DNA of 64,000 nucleotides, from assembly GCF_000966265.1 (NCBI RefSeq), contig NZ_LANF01000004.1, positions 86,648 to 150,647 of the forward strand. The letters run 5' to 3'. The position numbers and the translations under genes are program-made. This document shows, in pieces, positions 42,827-52,392 of the stretch. This stretch comes from Palaeococcus ferrophilus DSM 13482. Lineage in GTDB: Archaea > Methanobacteriota_B > Thermococci > Thermococcales > Thermococcaceae. A model generated the notes under the pieces. The model was given only the letters and a program-made list of their open reading frames with translations. It had not been told where the DNA came from and did no database searches. Every line of letters begins with the position of its first letter. Positions within the stretch are counted from its first letter, which is position 1.

Positions 42827-43750
42827 TCATTTCCAGTATGGTTCCCTCATCAGCACGGCCTTCTTGAATATCTCCACGAGCTCCCTATCGTCCGCGCCTT
42901 TTCTCATCGCGGTCAGGAAGTCAACGGTGTCGTTTCTTCTAAGGAGGCACGTTTTGAACTTTCCGTCGGAGGTAACCCTAAGCCTCGTGCAGTTGGCGCA
43001 GAAAACCGTGTTGTGCATGGAGCGCACTACCTCGACCTCAGCAATCCCGTGATCCGTTGGGACGAAGTACTTCTTACGTCTGTGCATCCTCCTCTCGCGG
43101 GTCTCAACGGCGAGCCTTTCTAACTTCTCCTCAACGGGCTTCAGCGGGTAGAAATACTTCTTGAAGAAGCGGGTCTCCGTGAACTCCCTCGGTGCTTCGA
43201 GCTCTATGAGCTGGAGAACGGTACCTGTCTTCGCCGCGAACTCCACCATGTCCCATATTTCATCGTCGTTGAGTCCCCTCATCACCGTCATGTTGAGTTT
43301 AACCGGCGAGAGGTACTTCACCGCCTCCTCTATGCCCTCGAGAACCGTCCCGAGCATGTCAACGCCCGTAATTTTTTTATAAACGTCCTCTCTGAGGCTG
43401 TGGAGCGAGACGTTCACCCTGTCAAGGCCCGCTTCGGCCAGCGGTCTGGCCAGCTCCCTCAGCCTGCTCCCGTTGGTGGTCATCGAGAGGTCAAGGACGT
43501 AGGGTTTTACGCGCCTCACTATCTCGGTTATGTCCTCCCTGACGGTGGGCTCCCCTCCTGTGAGCTTGACCTTGCGCACACCGAGGCGGGAGGCTATCCT
43601 CACGAGGCGCTCCACTTCCTCCGGCGTCATCTCGTGGCCGTCCATTGACGTCTGCCCCTCGCGGTGGCAGAAGAAGCACCTGAAGTTGCAGTCCCTCGTG
43701 AGGGATATTCGAAGATTGGTCACGGGCCTGCCAAAGCGGTCTATGAGCAC
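42827..43750 (-). CDS. moaA: GTP 3',8-cyclase (molybdopterin/tungstopterin cofactor synthesis)
   Basis: 307 residues from a GTG start after GGAGGG. The N-terminal radical-SAM cluster motif is [21 protein letters not shown] follows, and the C-terminal cluster motif is C-A-N-C followed by a third Cys in FKTCLLRR. It makes the pterin precursor needed by tungsten enzymes of this group and by the molybdopterin-fold protein at 19566. The usual Gly-Gly C-terminus of bacterial MoaA is not present; the protein ends REPYWK. Confidence 0.93.
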   Translation of the reverse strand: MLIDRFGRPVTNLRISLTRDCNFRCFFCHREGQTSMDGHEMTPEEVERLVRIASRLGVRKVKLTGGEPTVREDITEIVRRVKPYVLDLSMTTNGSRLRELARPLAEAGLDRVNVSLHSLREDVYKKITGVDMLGTVLEGIEEAVKYLSPVKLNMTVMRGLNDDEIWDMVEFAAKTGTVLQLIELEAPREFTETRFFKKYFYPLKPVEEKLERLAVETRERRMHRRKKYFVPTDHGIAEVEVVRSMHNTVFCANCTRLRVTSDGKFKTCLLRRNDTVDFLTAMRKGADDRELVEIFKKAVLMREPYWK

Positions 43751-43814
43751 ACCATTCCCTCCGAGAGGAATTAAAACAAACGCTTAAAAAAAGGTTTTGG
43801 GAAAACAAAAATGT

Positions 43815-44219
43815 TTACTCGACTATCTCGAAGGAGTAGGTAACTTCCGCTCCGCTGAGCTTCACATGTGCGCTGGCGGAGCAGTACTTGTCCTGGCTCA
43901 GCTCTATCGCCCGCTTGGCCTTCTCCTCGCTCACGTTCCCCTTTATCCGGTAGTGCAGGTGAACCTTCCTGTAAATCCGCGGATGCTCCTCCCTTCTCTC
44001 CCCGCTTATCTCGACTTCGAGCCCCTCTATCGGCTCGCGCATCTTCCGGAGTATCATTACGATGTCGTAGGCGGTGCACCCTGCCACGCTGAGGAGAAGG
44101 AGCTTCATGGGACTTATACCGCCCTCACCGAGTATCACGGAGCACTTATCCCCCTCAATCCGCCCTATGAACTGCTCGTCCTTAAACCACTCAACCTTTC
44201 CCTTGACCTCGCCGCTCAT
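43815..44219 (-). CDS. OsmC/Ohr-family protein
   Basis: 134 residues from MSGEVKGKVEW (GGGGATGAAA upstream). The two conserved cysteines appear as VAGCTAYDI and DKYCSASAHV, the thiol pair used against organic hydroperoxides in this family. GISPMKLLLLSVAGC is the family signature. It is another peroxide-defence gene, but not linked to the main island. Confidence 0.9.
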   Translation of the reverse strand: MSGEVKGKVEWFKDEQFIGRIEGDKCSVILGEGGISPMKLLLLSVAGCTAYDIVMILRKMREPIEGLEVEISGERREEHPRIYRKVHLHYRIKGNVSEEKAKRAIELSQDKYCSASAHVKLSGAEVTYSFEIVE

Positions 44220-44277
44220 TTTCATCCCCACTCTCACTTGGGAAAAGCGTTTAAATCCCTTTTGAAAACCTCAGGTT

Positions 44278-45120
44278 ATGTATATAAGACCCTTTGACCC
44301 GTGGAAATCAAAACTCTGCACCTGCCCATTCAAGTACACGCTTAACATCTACACTGGATGCGATCACGCGTGTGTTTACTGCTACATAACCTCCTACATC
44401 CCGAAGGCCTTCCGCGTGAGGGAGAAAGAGGGTCTCCTCCCAAAGCTCGAGAGGGAGCTCAGGAAGTTCGACAGGAGGTACATCATAGCGCTCTCCTACT
44501 CCTCTGACCCCTACCCAACCGTGGAGCGCCATCTCGGCATAACCCGGAAGGTTCTTGAGCTCTTTAAGCGCCACGGCGTTAGATGCCTGCTCCTCACCAA
44601 ATCAGACATCTTCGAGCGCGACCTTGACATCCTGAGCGAGCTCCGCTGCGCCATTGGAATAACGGTGACGACAGTGGATGCGAGAAAGGCAAAGCTCCTG
44701 GAACCCAACGCCTCTTCCCCCAGAGACAGAATCCGCGCCCTCAGGAAAGCCAGAGAAGCAGGAATTCCTGTTTACGCCCGCATTGACCCGATAATCCCCT
44801 TTTACACGTGGGAGGACTTCGATGAAACCCTCGATGCCCTCTCATTCGTGAGCCACATAACGGTCTCCACGCTCAAGCTCAGGCCGGACATAGAGAAGCG
44901 CATGAGGGCGAAGTTCCCGGAGCTGATGGAGCGCCTCGGCCCCCTCTACGAGCGGGGAGAGAGAATAGCGGGCTACCGCTACCTGCCCCGCGATTTGAGG
45001 ATGGCAATACTCGAGGAGGCGAGGAGGAAGATAACGGAGAGGGGAATAACCTTTGGTTCCTGCAGGGAGGGTTATACCTCATTCCCCACCTGCGACGGCT
45101 CCCACCTCGTCCCCCTCTAA
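44278..45120 (+). CDS. Radical SAM protein (COG1533, spore-photoproduct-lyase-like)
   Basis: 280 residues. The cluster motif CDHACVYC (CxxxCxxC) is at about 29-36, after LCTCPFKYTLNIYTG, and YSSDPYPTVERHLGITRKVL follows, as in COG1533 proteins. The start ATG has no ribosome site but lies about 25 bases from GTTTAAATCCC, suggesting a leaderless mRNA. The substrate is unknown. The 3' end overlaps the convergent amidotransferase gene by 42 bases. Confidence 0.85.
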   Translation: MYIRPFDPWKSKLCTCPFKYTLNIYTGCDHACVYCYITSYIPKAFRVREKEGLLPKLERELRKFDRRYIIALSYSSDPYPTVERHLGITRKVLELFKRHGVRCLLLTKSDIFERDLDILSELRCAIGITVTTVDARKAKLLEPNASSPRDRIRALRKAREAGIPVYARIDPIIPFYTWEDFDETLDALSFVSHITVSTLKLRPDIEKRMRAKFPELMERLGPLYERGERIAGYRYLPRDLRMAILEEARRKITERGITFGSCREGYTSFPTCDGSHLVPL

Positions 45121-45855
45121 TTCCCCGCGGTACCTGGAGGCCTCCTCCACGAGGGCCCTGAAGACGGGCAGCATGTTCTCCATCCACTCCGCGTGCCACT
45201 GGAGGCCGATTAGAAAGCTCTCGCTCCCCTCAACGGCCTCTATTATTCCATCCGGAGCGTAAGCCACCGCTTTAAGTCCCTCGCCGAGGCGCTTTATGGC
45301 TTGGTGGTGGTAGCTGTTAACTGCAAGAACTGCATCGGAGGTGCTCTCCACTTCGAGGCGCTCCTTGAGTATCCCAAAGAGACGCGTGTCCAGCTTAATC
45401 TTAACGGGGTGAATCGGATAATCCCTCGGGAGCATGTCCCCCCCATTCGCAAACCAATCGTGTTTTATCGCGTTCACAACCTCGCTCGCGAGATCCTGAT
45501 ATAGGGTTCCCCCGAGGGCCACGTTTATGAGCTGGGCCCCACGGCATATGCCGAGTACTGGAATCTCGCGCTCGTAGGCGAGCTTGAAGAGCTCAAGCTC
45601 AAACTCGTCCCTGTAAGGCTCGATGCTCCTGATGCGCGGGCTTATGGGTTCGCCATAGTATTTTGGGTGGATATCCCCTCCCCCGGAGAAAAGTAGGCCA
45701 TCTACCAGCTCCACCGCGTCCTCCGGGTCCATAAGCGGTGGTAAGAGAACTGGAACACCGCCCGCCCTCTTAACGCTCGTAAAATAGGCCTCCTTGAGTG
45801 AGAATGTCCTCTGCTTCCAGTGATATGACGTGGTAATTCCGATGACGGGTTTCAT
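45079..45855 (-). CDS. Class I glutamine amidotransferase-like hydrolase (peptidase C26, PuuD-like)
   Basis: 258 residues. The nucleophile elbow is LGICRGAQLINVALGG with the active Cys. The partner His and Glu are in IGLQWHAEWMEN. LLFSGGGDIHPKYYGE matches gamma-glutamyl-GABA hydrolase-like proteins. GGTGATATC before the ATG sets the start. The natural substrate is uncertain. Confidence 0.88.
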   Translation of the reverse strand: MKPVIGITTSYHWKQRTFSLKEAYFTSVKRAGGVPVLLPPLMDPEDAVELVDGLLFSGGGDIHPKYYGEPISPRIRSIEPYRDEFELELFKLAYEREIPVLGICRGAQLINVALGGTLYQDLASEVVNAIKHDWFANGGDMLPRDYPIHPVKIKLDTRLFGILKERLEVESTSDAVLAVNSYHHQAIKRLGEGLKAVAYAPDGIIEAVEGSESFLIGLQWHAEWMENMLPVFRALVEEASRYRGELEGDEVGAVAGGE

Positions 45856-46022
45856 GATATCACCGTCAAAACATTAAGATGCCCATGTATATAAAACATT
45901 CCTCCCGCTGGAGGCCGCTGAGGGGATTAGGGGAAAGCATCTCCCAGCAGGAAGAAAGGAACATCTTCCTTTTCCAGCACTTTTACATTCCTTGGATACC
46001 TTCTATGCGCAAATCGCCGAGC

Positions 46023-46065
46023 CTCATACCAACACCTGAGAAGTTTTAGTTCTCACAGGTATGAG
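46023..46065. repeat. Inverted repeat upstream of the UPF0175 gene
   Basis: Outer arms CTCATACC (46023-46030) and GGTATGAG (46058-46065) are perfect, and inner arms TGAGAA (46037-46042) and TTCTCA (46050-46055) are also perfect. It lies just ahead of a TATA-like GATTAAATATT (about 46094-46104) that serves the next gene. It could be an operator, a hairpin terminator for something lost, or the end of an old mobile element. Confidence 0.5.
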
Positions 46066-46133
46066 ATGAACCTACGGTGGCCAAAAGACGGAGGATTAAA
46101 TATTGCCGGAGCTATTTTCCAATGGTGGCGAGA

Positions 46134-46382
46134 ATGGAGATAGTAATTCCCGATGACGTTATCACAGCCATGAAGCTTCCAAGAGGGGAAGTTGAGAGGG
46201 AGTTGAGGGTTGACTTAGCTGTTATTCTCTACCAGTGGGGCATTCTCCCGCTCGGGAAGGCGGCCAAGCTTGCAGGAATGACTAAGAGGGAGTTCCTTGA
46301 GGAACTCGCCAAAAGGAAAGTTCCGAGGCACTACACGGAGAAGGAACTTGAGGAGGATCTGGCCTTTGCCCGTGGTGAGTGA
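46134..46382 (+). CDS. UPF0175-family protein (probable antitoxin), orphan
   Basis: 82 residues from MEIVIPDDVITAMKLPRGEV, with GGTGGCGA upstream. The family pattern includes RELRVDLAVILYQWGILPLG then KAAKLAGMTKREFLEELAKR, a helix-turn-helix-like unit. Such proteins usually precede a PIN-domain toxin. No PIN gene follows here before the next reverse-strand gene, so the pair is incomplete. Confidence 0.8.
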   Translation: MEIVIPDDVITAMKLPRGEVERELRVDLAVILYQWGILPLGKAAKLAGMTKREFLEELAKRKVPRHYTEKELEEDLAFARGE

Positions 46383-46444
46383 CGCCACCCCGCTCATCCC
46401 AAAAGCCCTGCGGTAGAAAAGGGGTTAAAGAAAAGGGAGAAGGC

Positions 46445-47791
46445 TCACTTCTTGAGCTTCTCGCACTTCTCGACGAAATCCTTGAGGATGTCCTTGAGCT
46501 TCGGCTCGCCGATCTCCTCGAGCTCGTAGCGGACCCTTACGGCCGGCTTGTTGAGCTTCATAACGCGCCTGAGGTCTATTGGGGTACCCATGATGACAAC
46601 GTCTGCATCAGCGCGGTTGATGGTCTCCTCGAGCTCCTTGATCTGCTTCTCGCCGTAGCCCATTGCCGGAAGGATGACATCGAGGTGGCTGTACTTCTTG
46701 TAGGTGTCCACTATTGAGCCGACGGCGTAGGGTCTCGGGTCGATTATCTCGGCCGCTCCGTACTTCTTCGCTGCTATGTAACCGGCGCCGTACTTCATGC
46801 CACCGTGTGTAAGGGTCGGACCGTCTTCTACAACCAGAACGCGCTTGCCCTTGATGAGCTCAGGCTTGTCAACGTAGAGCGGTGAGGCACCGTCTATGAC
46901 GATGGCGTTCGGGTTGATCTTCTCGATGCTCTCGCGGACCTTCTGGACGTCGTCCCTGTTGGCGGTGTCTATCTTGTTGATTATGATGACGTCCGCAGCG
47001 CGGAAGTTGGTCTCACCGGGGTGGTACTTTAACTCATGCCCGGGCCTGTGAGGATCTGTAACGACTATCCAGAGGTCTGGAACGTAGAACGGGAAGTCGT
47101 TGTTTCCTCCGTCCCAGAGGATTATGTCGGCCTCCTTCTCTGCCTCGCGGAGGATCTTCTCGTAGTCAACGCCCGCGTAGACGACCATACCCCTGTCTAT
47201 GTAGGGCTCGTACTCTTCCCTCTCCTCTATGGTGCACTCGTGCTTGTCGAGGTCCTCGTAGGTGGCAAACCTCTGAACGACCTGCTTCCTGAGGTCGCCG
47301 TAGGGCATCGGGTGCCTTATTGCCACGACCTTGTAGCCCATCTCCTGGAGGAGCTGGGCGACCTTCCTTGAGGTCTGGCTCTTTCCACAGCCGGTTCTGA
47401 CTGCGGTGACCGCTATAACGGGCTTGGTGCTCTTTATCATGGTGCTCTTCGGACCGAGCAGCCAGAAGTCGGCCCCAGCGCTGTGGGCCCTGCTCGCGAG
47501 GTGCATGACGTGCTCGTGTGAAACATCGGAGTAGGCGAAGACAACGACGTCAATGTCGTGCTCCTTGATTATCTTCTCAAGGTCGTCCTCGCTCCATATG
47601 GGGATTCCGTTCGGGTAAAGCTCTCCGGCGAGCTCAGCTGGATAGACCCTTCCCTCGATGTCCGGAATCTGAGTCGCGGTAAAGGCAACGACCTCGTATT
47701 CAGGGTTGTCCCTGAAGAACGTGTTGAAGTTGTGGAAATCCCTTCCGGCGGCCCCAAGAATAACAACCCTCTTTCTCCTCTTCTCGGCCAT
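46445..47791 (-). CDS. COG2403 P-loop protein, annotated in relatives as cyclic 2,3-diphosphoglycerate synthetase
   Basis: 448 residues. The N-terminal Rossmann part is VVILGAAGRDFHNFNTFFRD. A P-loop AVRTGCGKSQTSRKVAQLL and GTPase-like IIINKIDTANRDDV follow. The length and sequence match the family that includes methanogen cDPG synthetase, but Thermococcales are not known for that solute, so the true reaction is open. GGGTGAATCACC precedes the ATG. Confidence 0.75.
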   Translation of the reverse strand: MAEKRRKRVVILGAAGRDFHNFNTFFRDNPEYEVVAFTATQIPDIEGRVYPAELAGELYPNGIPIWSEDDLEKIIKEHDIDVVVFAYSDVSHEHVMHLASRAHSAGADFWLLGPKSTMIKSTKPVIAVTAVRTGCGKSQTSRKVAQLLQEMGYKVVAIRHPMPYGDLRKQVVQRFATYEDLDKHECTIEEREEYEPYIDRGMVVYAGVDYEKILREAEKEADIILWDGGNNDFPFYVPDLWIVVTDPHRPGHELKYHPGETNFRAADVIIINKIDTANRDDVQKVRESIEKINPNAIVIDGASPLYVDKPELIKGKRVLVVEDGPTLTHGGMKYGAGYIAAKKYGAAEIIDPRPYAVGSIVDTYKKYSHLDVILPAMGYGEKQIKELEETINRADADVVIMGTPIDLRRVMKLNKPAVRVRYELEEIGEPKLKDILKDFVEKCEKLKK

Positions 47792-47959
47792 GGTGATTCA
47801 CCCCATGTTCTTTGTGCGTTCGTGTATATGTTTTGGCATTTATAACAGTTTTTGTTGAATAAAGCAACCTTCTGGCGTGATTTATTCGGAGAGGGCAGGG
47901 CAGAACTGAAAAACATTCAAGAAGGGCTGAACAACTATATTCATGTGGTTGACCTGGGA

Positions 47960-48397
47960 TCAGTCCCTTACCTCGAGAACCTCTGCCTTCTGATACTCAG
48001 CGATTTTCCAGGGCGCTATTTTGAGCAACCTGTCTATCGCCCCACCCCCGCCGATGACGTACTCATTTTCGAGAACCTTTGGATCCACTACTGTCCTGAG
48101 TGGAACTCCGACCGGCGGGATGCCTCCAACCTCGTATCCGATGAGCTTCTTGACCTCCTTCGGCCTTGCGAAGCGGCACTTCCCGAAGAACCTCTCCAAC
48201 TTCTCCATGCTCACCTTTGATTCGCCGTCCACTATGACGAGGAGCGGTCCGTTCTCGCTTACTATCACGAGCGATTTTATGACCTGCTTCGGGGATGCTC
48301 CCGTCTCCCTAACGGCCTGCTCCACGGTCTTCACAGGCCGTCCTATGTTTAAAATCTCCGCGCCCAGTCTCCTCGCTATCTCCTCAAGCCTCTTCAT
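47960..48397 (-). CDS. YbaK/ProX-type aminoacyl-tRNA deacylase
   Basis: 145 residues. The fold pattern includes QVIKSLVIVSENGPLLVIVDG with the conserved Lys, FARPKEVKKLIGYEVGGIPP and a closing YVIGGGGAIDRLLKIAP. Proteins of this family hydrolyse mischarged tRNAs such as Ala- or Cys-tRNA(Pro). It sits divergently beside an AlaX-like editing gene, giving two proofreading functions side by side. Confidence 0.9.
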   Translation of the reverse strand: MKRLEEIARRLGAEILNIGRPVKTVEQAVRETGASPKQVIKSLVIVSENGPLLVIVDGESKVSMEKLERFFGKCRFARPKEVKKLIGYEVGGIPPVGVPLRTVVDPKVLENEYVIGGGGAIDRLLKIAPWKIAEYQKAEVLEVRD

Positions 48398-48468
48398 CTC
48401 GATTCCTCCTCTCTATTTATGGCGCAACCGTTAATAAGTTCTCTGTGGATGTGGAGTGAGTGATGGCT

Positions 48469-48954
48469 ATGATTCCCGTTGAGGTCAGAACCCACACGGC
48501 CCTCCACGTCGTTAAGGGTGCGGTTGTTAAGGTTCTTGGAGAGAACGCGAAGTGGACCGCCAGCGTTTATGTAAGCGGGAACCACGGAAGGCTGACCGTC
48601 AAGTTCAACAGAAAGCCGGCCCCCGAGGAGGTTGTGGAAATAGAACGCCTCGCCAACCGCAAGGTGGAGGAAAACAGTCCAATAGAGATCTACGAACTCC
48701 CGCGGGAGGAAGCGGAGAGGCGCTTTGGCGAGGAGATGTACGACCTCTTTCCGATTCCACCGGAAATTAAAACGCTGAAGGTCGTTGTGATAGAGGGATG
48801 GAACGTCAACGCGTGCAAGGAGGAGCACACAAGAACCACGGAGGAGATTGGGGCGATAAAAATCCGGAAGGTCCGCTTCAGGAGGGCCAAAGGGCTCCTT
48901 GAAATCGGCTTTGAAGTGGTGGACCAGCCGTTCCTCCCTGCGGCAAAACCTTAA
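48469..48954 (+). CDS. AlaX-like alanyl-tRNA editing protein
   Basis: 161 residues from ATG 48469 (GTGATGGCT upstream). The zinc ligands of the AlaRS editing domain are seen as HTALH (HxxxH) near residue 10 and CKEEH (CxxxH) near residue 115. It lacks the synthetase body, as in the short free-standing AlaX class that removes Ser or Gly from tRNA(Ala). Confidence 0.9.
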   Translation: MIPVEVRTHTALHVVKGAVVKVLGENAKWTASVYVSGNHGRLTVKFNRKPAPEEVVEIERLANRKVEENSPIEIYELPREEAERRFGEEMYDLFPIPPEIKTLKVVVIEGWNVNACKEEHTRTTEEIGAIKIRKVRFRRAKGLLEIGFEVVDQPFLPAAKP

Positions 48955-48990
48955 TAAACTATGGTGAGTAGTAAAGATTGGGTGAGTGGC

Positions 48991-50569
48991 ATGAAGCTAA
49001 ATCCTAAAACTTCCATTACGGGAGCGTTTCTTGCGTTTATGCTGGTAATCGGGTGGTTCCTCCGACCCTGGCTCCATGGGTTGGTGATGGGCCTTTACAG
49101 GAACCCTGCGTCCCTCTACATGTTCTTGGCCATCGGGGTCATTATCATCGTTCAGGTCCGAAAACCAATAACCTCCGGGAGAAGGGCGGCGTTTCCTGCA
49201 ATTCTGGGGATTATGGTGCTCCTTTCGATTTTTGCCTCTGCCCTGGCGTCTCCTTTCTCAAACACCTCCCTCTACAAAACCTACCATCCCTCTGAAATCA
49301 CGGGGGAGCTCGATCTCTCCACGGGCTACATCAGGATCCTCCCGAAGTTCACCGCCTACCGCTACGCCATAGACACCATAGAGTACGCCCGCTACACGCT
49401 GAGCGCGGGACATCTGACGATGCTAAACGGAACGCCAGTGTGGGGCTTCTACATAGTGCCAGATGGGGCCTGGAACGCCATAAGGCTCAAAGACCGGGGG
49501 GGTGCTCCTGGTTGATATGGGAACGACGCAGGCGAAGATGCAGCGCATCGAGGAGAAACTCCAGGTTGGGCCGGCGATGCAGGTCTTCGACAACCTTGAG
49601 TGGGTCCTCTACAAGAAGCACTACCTCGTTGACCTCGACCTCCCGAGGGCCCTCTACTACAACGGCAAGCTCTACATCGTGGTGCCCTACATTTCCTACG
49701 ACTTCAAAGTCTTCTACACCGTCCCAAGGTGGGGAGGCGTTTTCGTCGTGGACGAGGAGGGCAACGTGGAGGATTTAACTCCCGAGGAGGCCCTAAAGGA
49801 CGAGCGCCTCAGGGACTTCCCGCTCTTCCCGGAGAGGCTTGTGAGAAACGTTGTGGAGGCGCAGAACTACTGGAAGGAAAGCGTGTTTTCCAACATAAAG
49901 AACCTCTGGCTTCACCACGAGAACCAGATTGAGCTGATAGACGTCAGCAACCAGGGCAACAGGCAGCCATTCCTCGTCGTGGCAAACGACGGCAGGAAGT
50001 ACTGGATGACCGCTGTGGAACCCTACGGAAGGGCCCATGGTTTGGCTGCGATATACCTCATGGACGCGAGGACGGGCGAGATGAGCCAGGTGAAGTTTGA
50101 AACTCCCCTGACGGGCCCGGTCAAGGCGATTGATTATGTAAAAAAGGCCCTTCCCACCTTTGACTGGAGCCAGTTCATGGCCGTTGAGCCCATCCCAATC
50201 TTCCTCGAGGGGACTCTCTGGTGGAGGGTTGCCATAATCCCGAGGAGCGGTTCGGGTGTGGCCAAGATAGCCTTCGTCAACGCGGAGACCAAGGAGGTGC
50301 AGATCTTTGAGAACGAGCGCGAGGTCAGGGAGTTCCTCCTCAGGGGGGAGGCAATCCAGGCGGAGGAGATAAGCGGGGAGGTAAAGGGGCTCTACTCATA
50401 CATCAAGGACGGCAACACCCACTGGATACTTGTAGTCGGCAACAGGACGCTCTACATAAGCGCGGCCGACCTGAGCGAGGAACTCATTTTCAAGCTGGTG
50501 AGCCTTAAAGAGGGGGAGAACGTAACGGTCAAGGTGAGCGAAGGCAGGGCCGTGGATATTAAGCGCTGA
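48991..50569 (+). pseudogene. Membrane-anchored protein with large outer domain, split by a frameshift at a G run
   Basis: ATG 48991 (GGTGA five bases upstream) opens a frame with three hydrophobic helices (TGAFLAFMLVIGWFLRPWL and two more) and an outer beta-rich part. It ends at 49515 as RGGAPG. At 49496-49502 there are seven G; with six, the frame runs on without a break as VLLVDMGTTQAKMQRIEEKL to TAA at 50569. The joined protein has about 525 residues. The second part alone has no export signal although it continues the same domain, so one gene is much more likely than two. The function is unknown. Confidence 0.75.
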
Positions 50570-50649
50570 GGGGTTTTGCCTCTCTCCATGTTTTTGTTGT
50601 TTATTGTCAGCACACAAAATACGGGAAAAGTGTGTATTTCAACTACACA

Positions 50650-51438
50650 CTACTTCCTCACCCACAGGGCCCCGGCCATGCCGAAGTATGTAGGGCATGC
50701 GTAGGCGCTCACCTTGAGCTCGAAGTTCGCCTTCCTCATTACACCGAGCATTATGAGCATCTGCCAGTAGCTGTCCGGTAAAGCCCTCTCTATCAGGTCG
50801 TTCGGGATTGAGGGAAGCTCCTCGAGGCGGTTCTCGTTTATCAGCTCCATTATTAGCTTATCGTACTCCTCGCTCTCCTTTCTGTAACCGTAGGGACCGT
50901 TCTCGTCGTGCGCGTGCCCGTGGTCTGCGCTCACTATGAGTGCGATTTTCTTTTTGCCCCCCTCAAGGACTTCGCCGAGGACTTCTCCCGCTTTGATTAG
51001 TGTCTCCCTGCTCAGTCTTCTCGCGGGTGTGAGCAGAACGAGGGGCCTCTTCTCAAGGAACTGGAGAGGTATGAGCTCTCCCCATGTTAGGGGCCAGCGG
51101 GAGTAGGTCCCGCTCCTGCTGGCGAAGTGGAGATCCACTACCTGAATTCCAGCCTCTTTCCAGGCGCTGTAGACCTCATCGGCAAGTTCTCGGTCGGTCT
51201 CCCACTCCCCCGGCAGCTCAACGCCGTCAAAGCCGAGCCATGAGATGAGGTTCTCCGCCATGACCACTCCGAGGTACTCGCTCATGCGGACGTTGTGGGG
51301 GCTTATGAGGACGTAGGTGTCAGCAGTGCCGAACTCCCTTTCAATCTCCTTTAAAACCCCGGCCAGCCTTTTCGTTTCCTCCTCGGGCGGGTCTAAAACC
51401 GGGTTTCCGTGGGGCATGAGACCTACTCCAATGAGCAC
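50650..51438 (-). CDS. DODA-type extradiol dioxygenase-like (LigB-fold) protein
   Basis: 262 residues from GTG 51438 (GGTGG five bases upstream). Metal-site motifs include GLMPHGNPVLDPP, LISPHNVRMSEYLG and SADHGHAHDENGPYGY, matching the LigB fold. In archaea the fold often appears in proteins of unknown reaction next to AMMECR1 or MEMO-like genes. A true ring-opening activity in this anaerobe is doubtful. Confidence 0.82.
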   Translation of the reverse strand: MLIGVGLMPHGNPVLDPPEEETKRLAGVLKEIEREFGTADTYVLISPHNVRMSEYLGVVMAENLISWLGFDGVELPGEWETDRELADEVYSAWKEAGIQVVDLHFASRSGTYSRWPLTWGELIPLQFLEKRPLVLLTPARRLSRETLIKAGEVLGEVLEGGKKKIALIVSADHGHAHDENGPYGYRKESEEYDKLIMELINENRLEELPSIPNDLIERALPDSYWQMLIMLGVMRKANFELKVSAYACPTYFGMAGALWVRK

Positions 51439-51508
51439 TTCAACCACCAAAAAGCATACGTTTCCGAAACTTATGAGACTTTCCAAGGAGAGGAAAACCC
51501 AAATAGAT

Positions 51509-51916
51509 TTATTCTTCCTCCCAGCCCATGTTCCTGAGCATCTTCCACAGGAGTTCCCTGAGTGTCTCCCTCTCCTGGGGGGTAAAGCCCTCGAACATGA
51601 GGGAGTCCAGCTCCTGCCCGACTTTCCTTATCTCCTGGAGGACGGCCTTTCCCTCCTCCGTCATGTGAACAAGGTAACGCTTTTTCACCCGTTCCCGCCT
51701 TATGAGTCCCCTCGCCTCGAGGTGCTGGAGTATCTTCGACGTCGTCCCTTTAACGACGCCAAGTTTTAGGGTGAGCTCACTCTGCTCCACAGGGCCATTC
51801 CGCAGAATAAAGAGCGTCTGGACGTGGAGGAAGTTGAGGTTCAGCTCCTCAAGTTTTCTCTCAAATTTGAGGCGCATCTTCCAGTAAACGTGGTGGATGA
51901 GATCGCACTCCTTCAC
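51509..51916 (-). CDS. MarR-family transcriptional regulator
   Basis: 135 residues with the MarR winged-helix pattern: HVQTLFILRNGPVEQSELTL, LGVVKGTTSKILQHLEARGL, the wing IRRERVKKRYLVHMTEEGKA, then a dimer helix. The ligand and targets are unknown; it may regulate the dioxygenase-like gene just downstream on the same strand. Confidence 0.88.
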   Translation of the reverse strand: MKECDLIHHVYWKMRLKFERKLEELNLNFLHVQTLFILRNGPVEQSELTLKLGVVKGTTSKILQHLEARGLIRRERVKKRYLVHMTEEGKAVLQEIRKVGQELDSLMFEGFTPQERETLRELLWKMLRNMGWEEE

Positions 51917-52102
51917 CTTTACTCCCCTTCTCCATTATGGGCTGTAGTCTTATAAGGGTTCCCCACTGTCGCACCCAACGTAACAACTCAATGCCTGAAA
52001 AATGACATGGGGGCCCGAGCCGAAGGGCGATGCTTTTTGAGAAAATTTATATATGAGAACCCCCAATCCCCTTTAGCTGTTTATCAGTGCGGGGTGGAAA
52101 AG

Positions 52103-52387
52103 ATGGTAAAGATAAAAGCCTCAAAGCTCAGGGACGTTGAAATAATCACCGATACGGGCATAAGGCTCGGATGGGTCTACGATATGAGCTTCGATGAAGA
52201 AACTGGCAATATTCTTGTTATAGTAGCCGAACCCGACGAAGACCTCGATGTCAGCGAGTTCGTGACCGACCATGAGGGGCTTCTTCTGATACCAACGAGC
52301 GCCATAAAGAGCATCGGCGAGGTTATCATCGTTGATTCGAACAAGCTCGCCGTGAAGTCAAAGCTCAGGCGGCCGAGAAGCTTCTGA
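52103..52387 (+). CDS. PRC-barrel domain protein
   Basis: 94 residues from MVKIKASKLRDVEII. The PRC-barrel pattern is TDTGIRLGWVYDMSFDEETG then NILVIVAEPDEDLDVSEFVT and AIKSIGEVIIVD. Free-standing archaeal PRC-barrel proteins have been linked to cell division partners of SepF in other euryarchaea, which is only a suggestion here. TATA-like AATTTATATATG lies near 52043-52054, and GGGGTGG is the ribosome site. Confidence 0.85.
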   Translation: MVKIKASKLRDVEIITDTGIRLGWVYDMSFDEETGNILVIVAEPDEDLDVSEFVTDHEGLLLIPTSAIKSIGEVIIVDSNKLAVKSKLRRPRSF

Positions 52388-52392
52388 GCCAT

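Noticed and set aside
51955..52045. Possible C/D box or terminator RNA around the GGGGGCCCGAG stretch
   Set aside because: A proper C box is missing and the order of boxes does not fit; most likely plain intergenic DNA before the PRC-barrel promoter.
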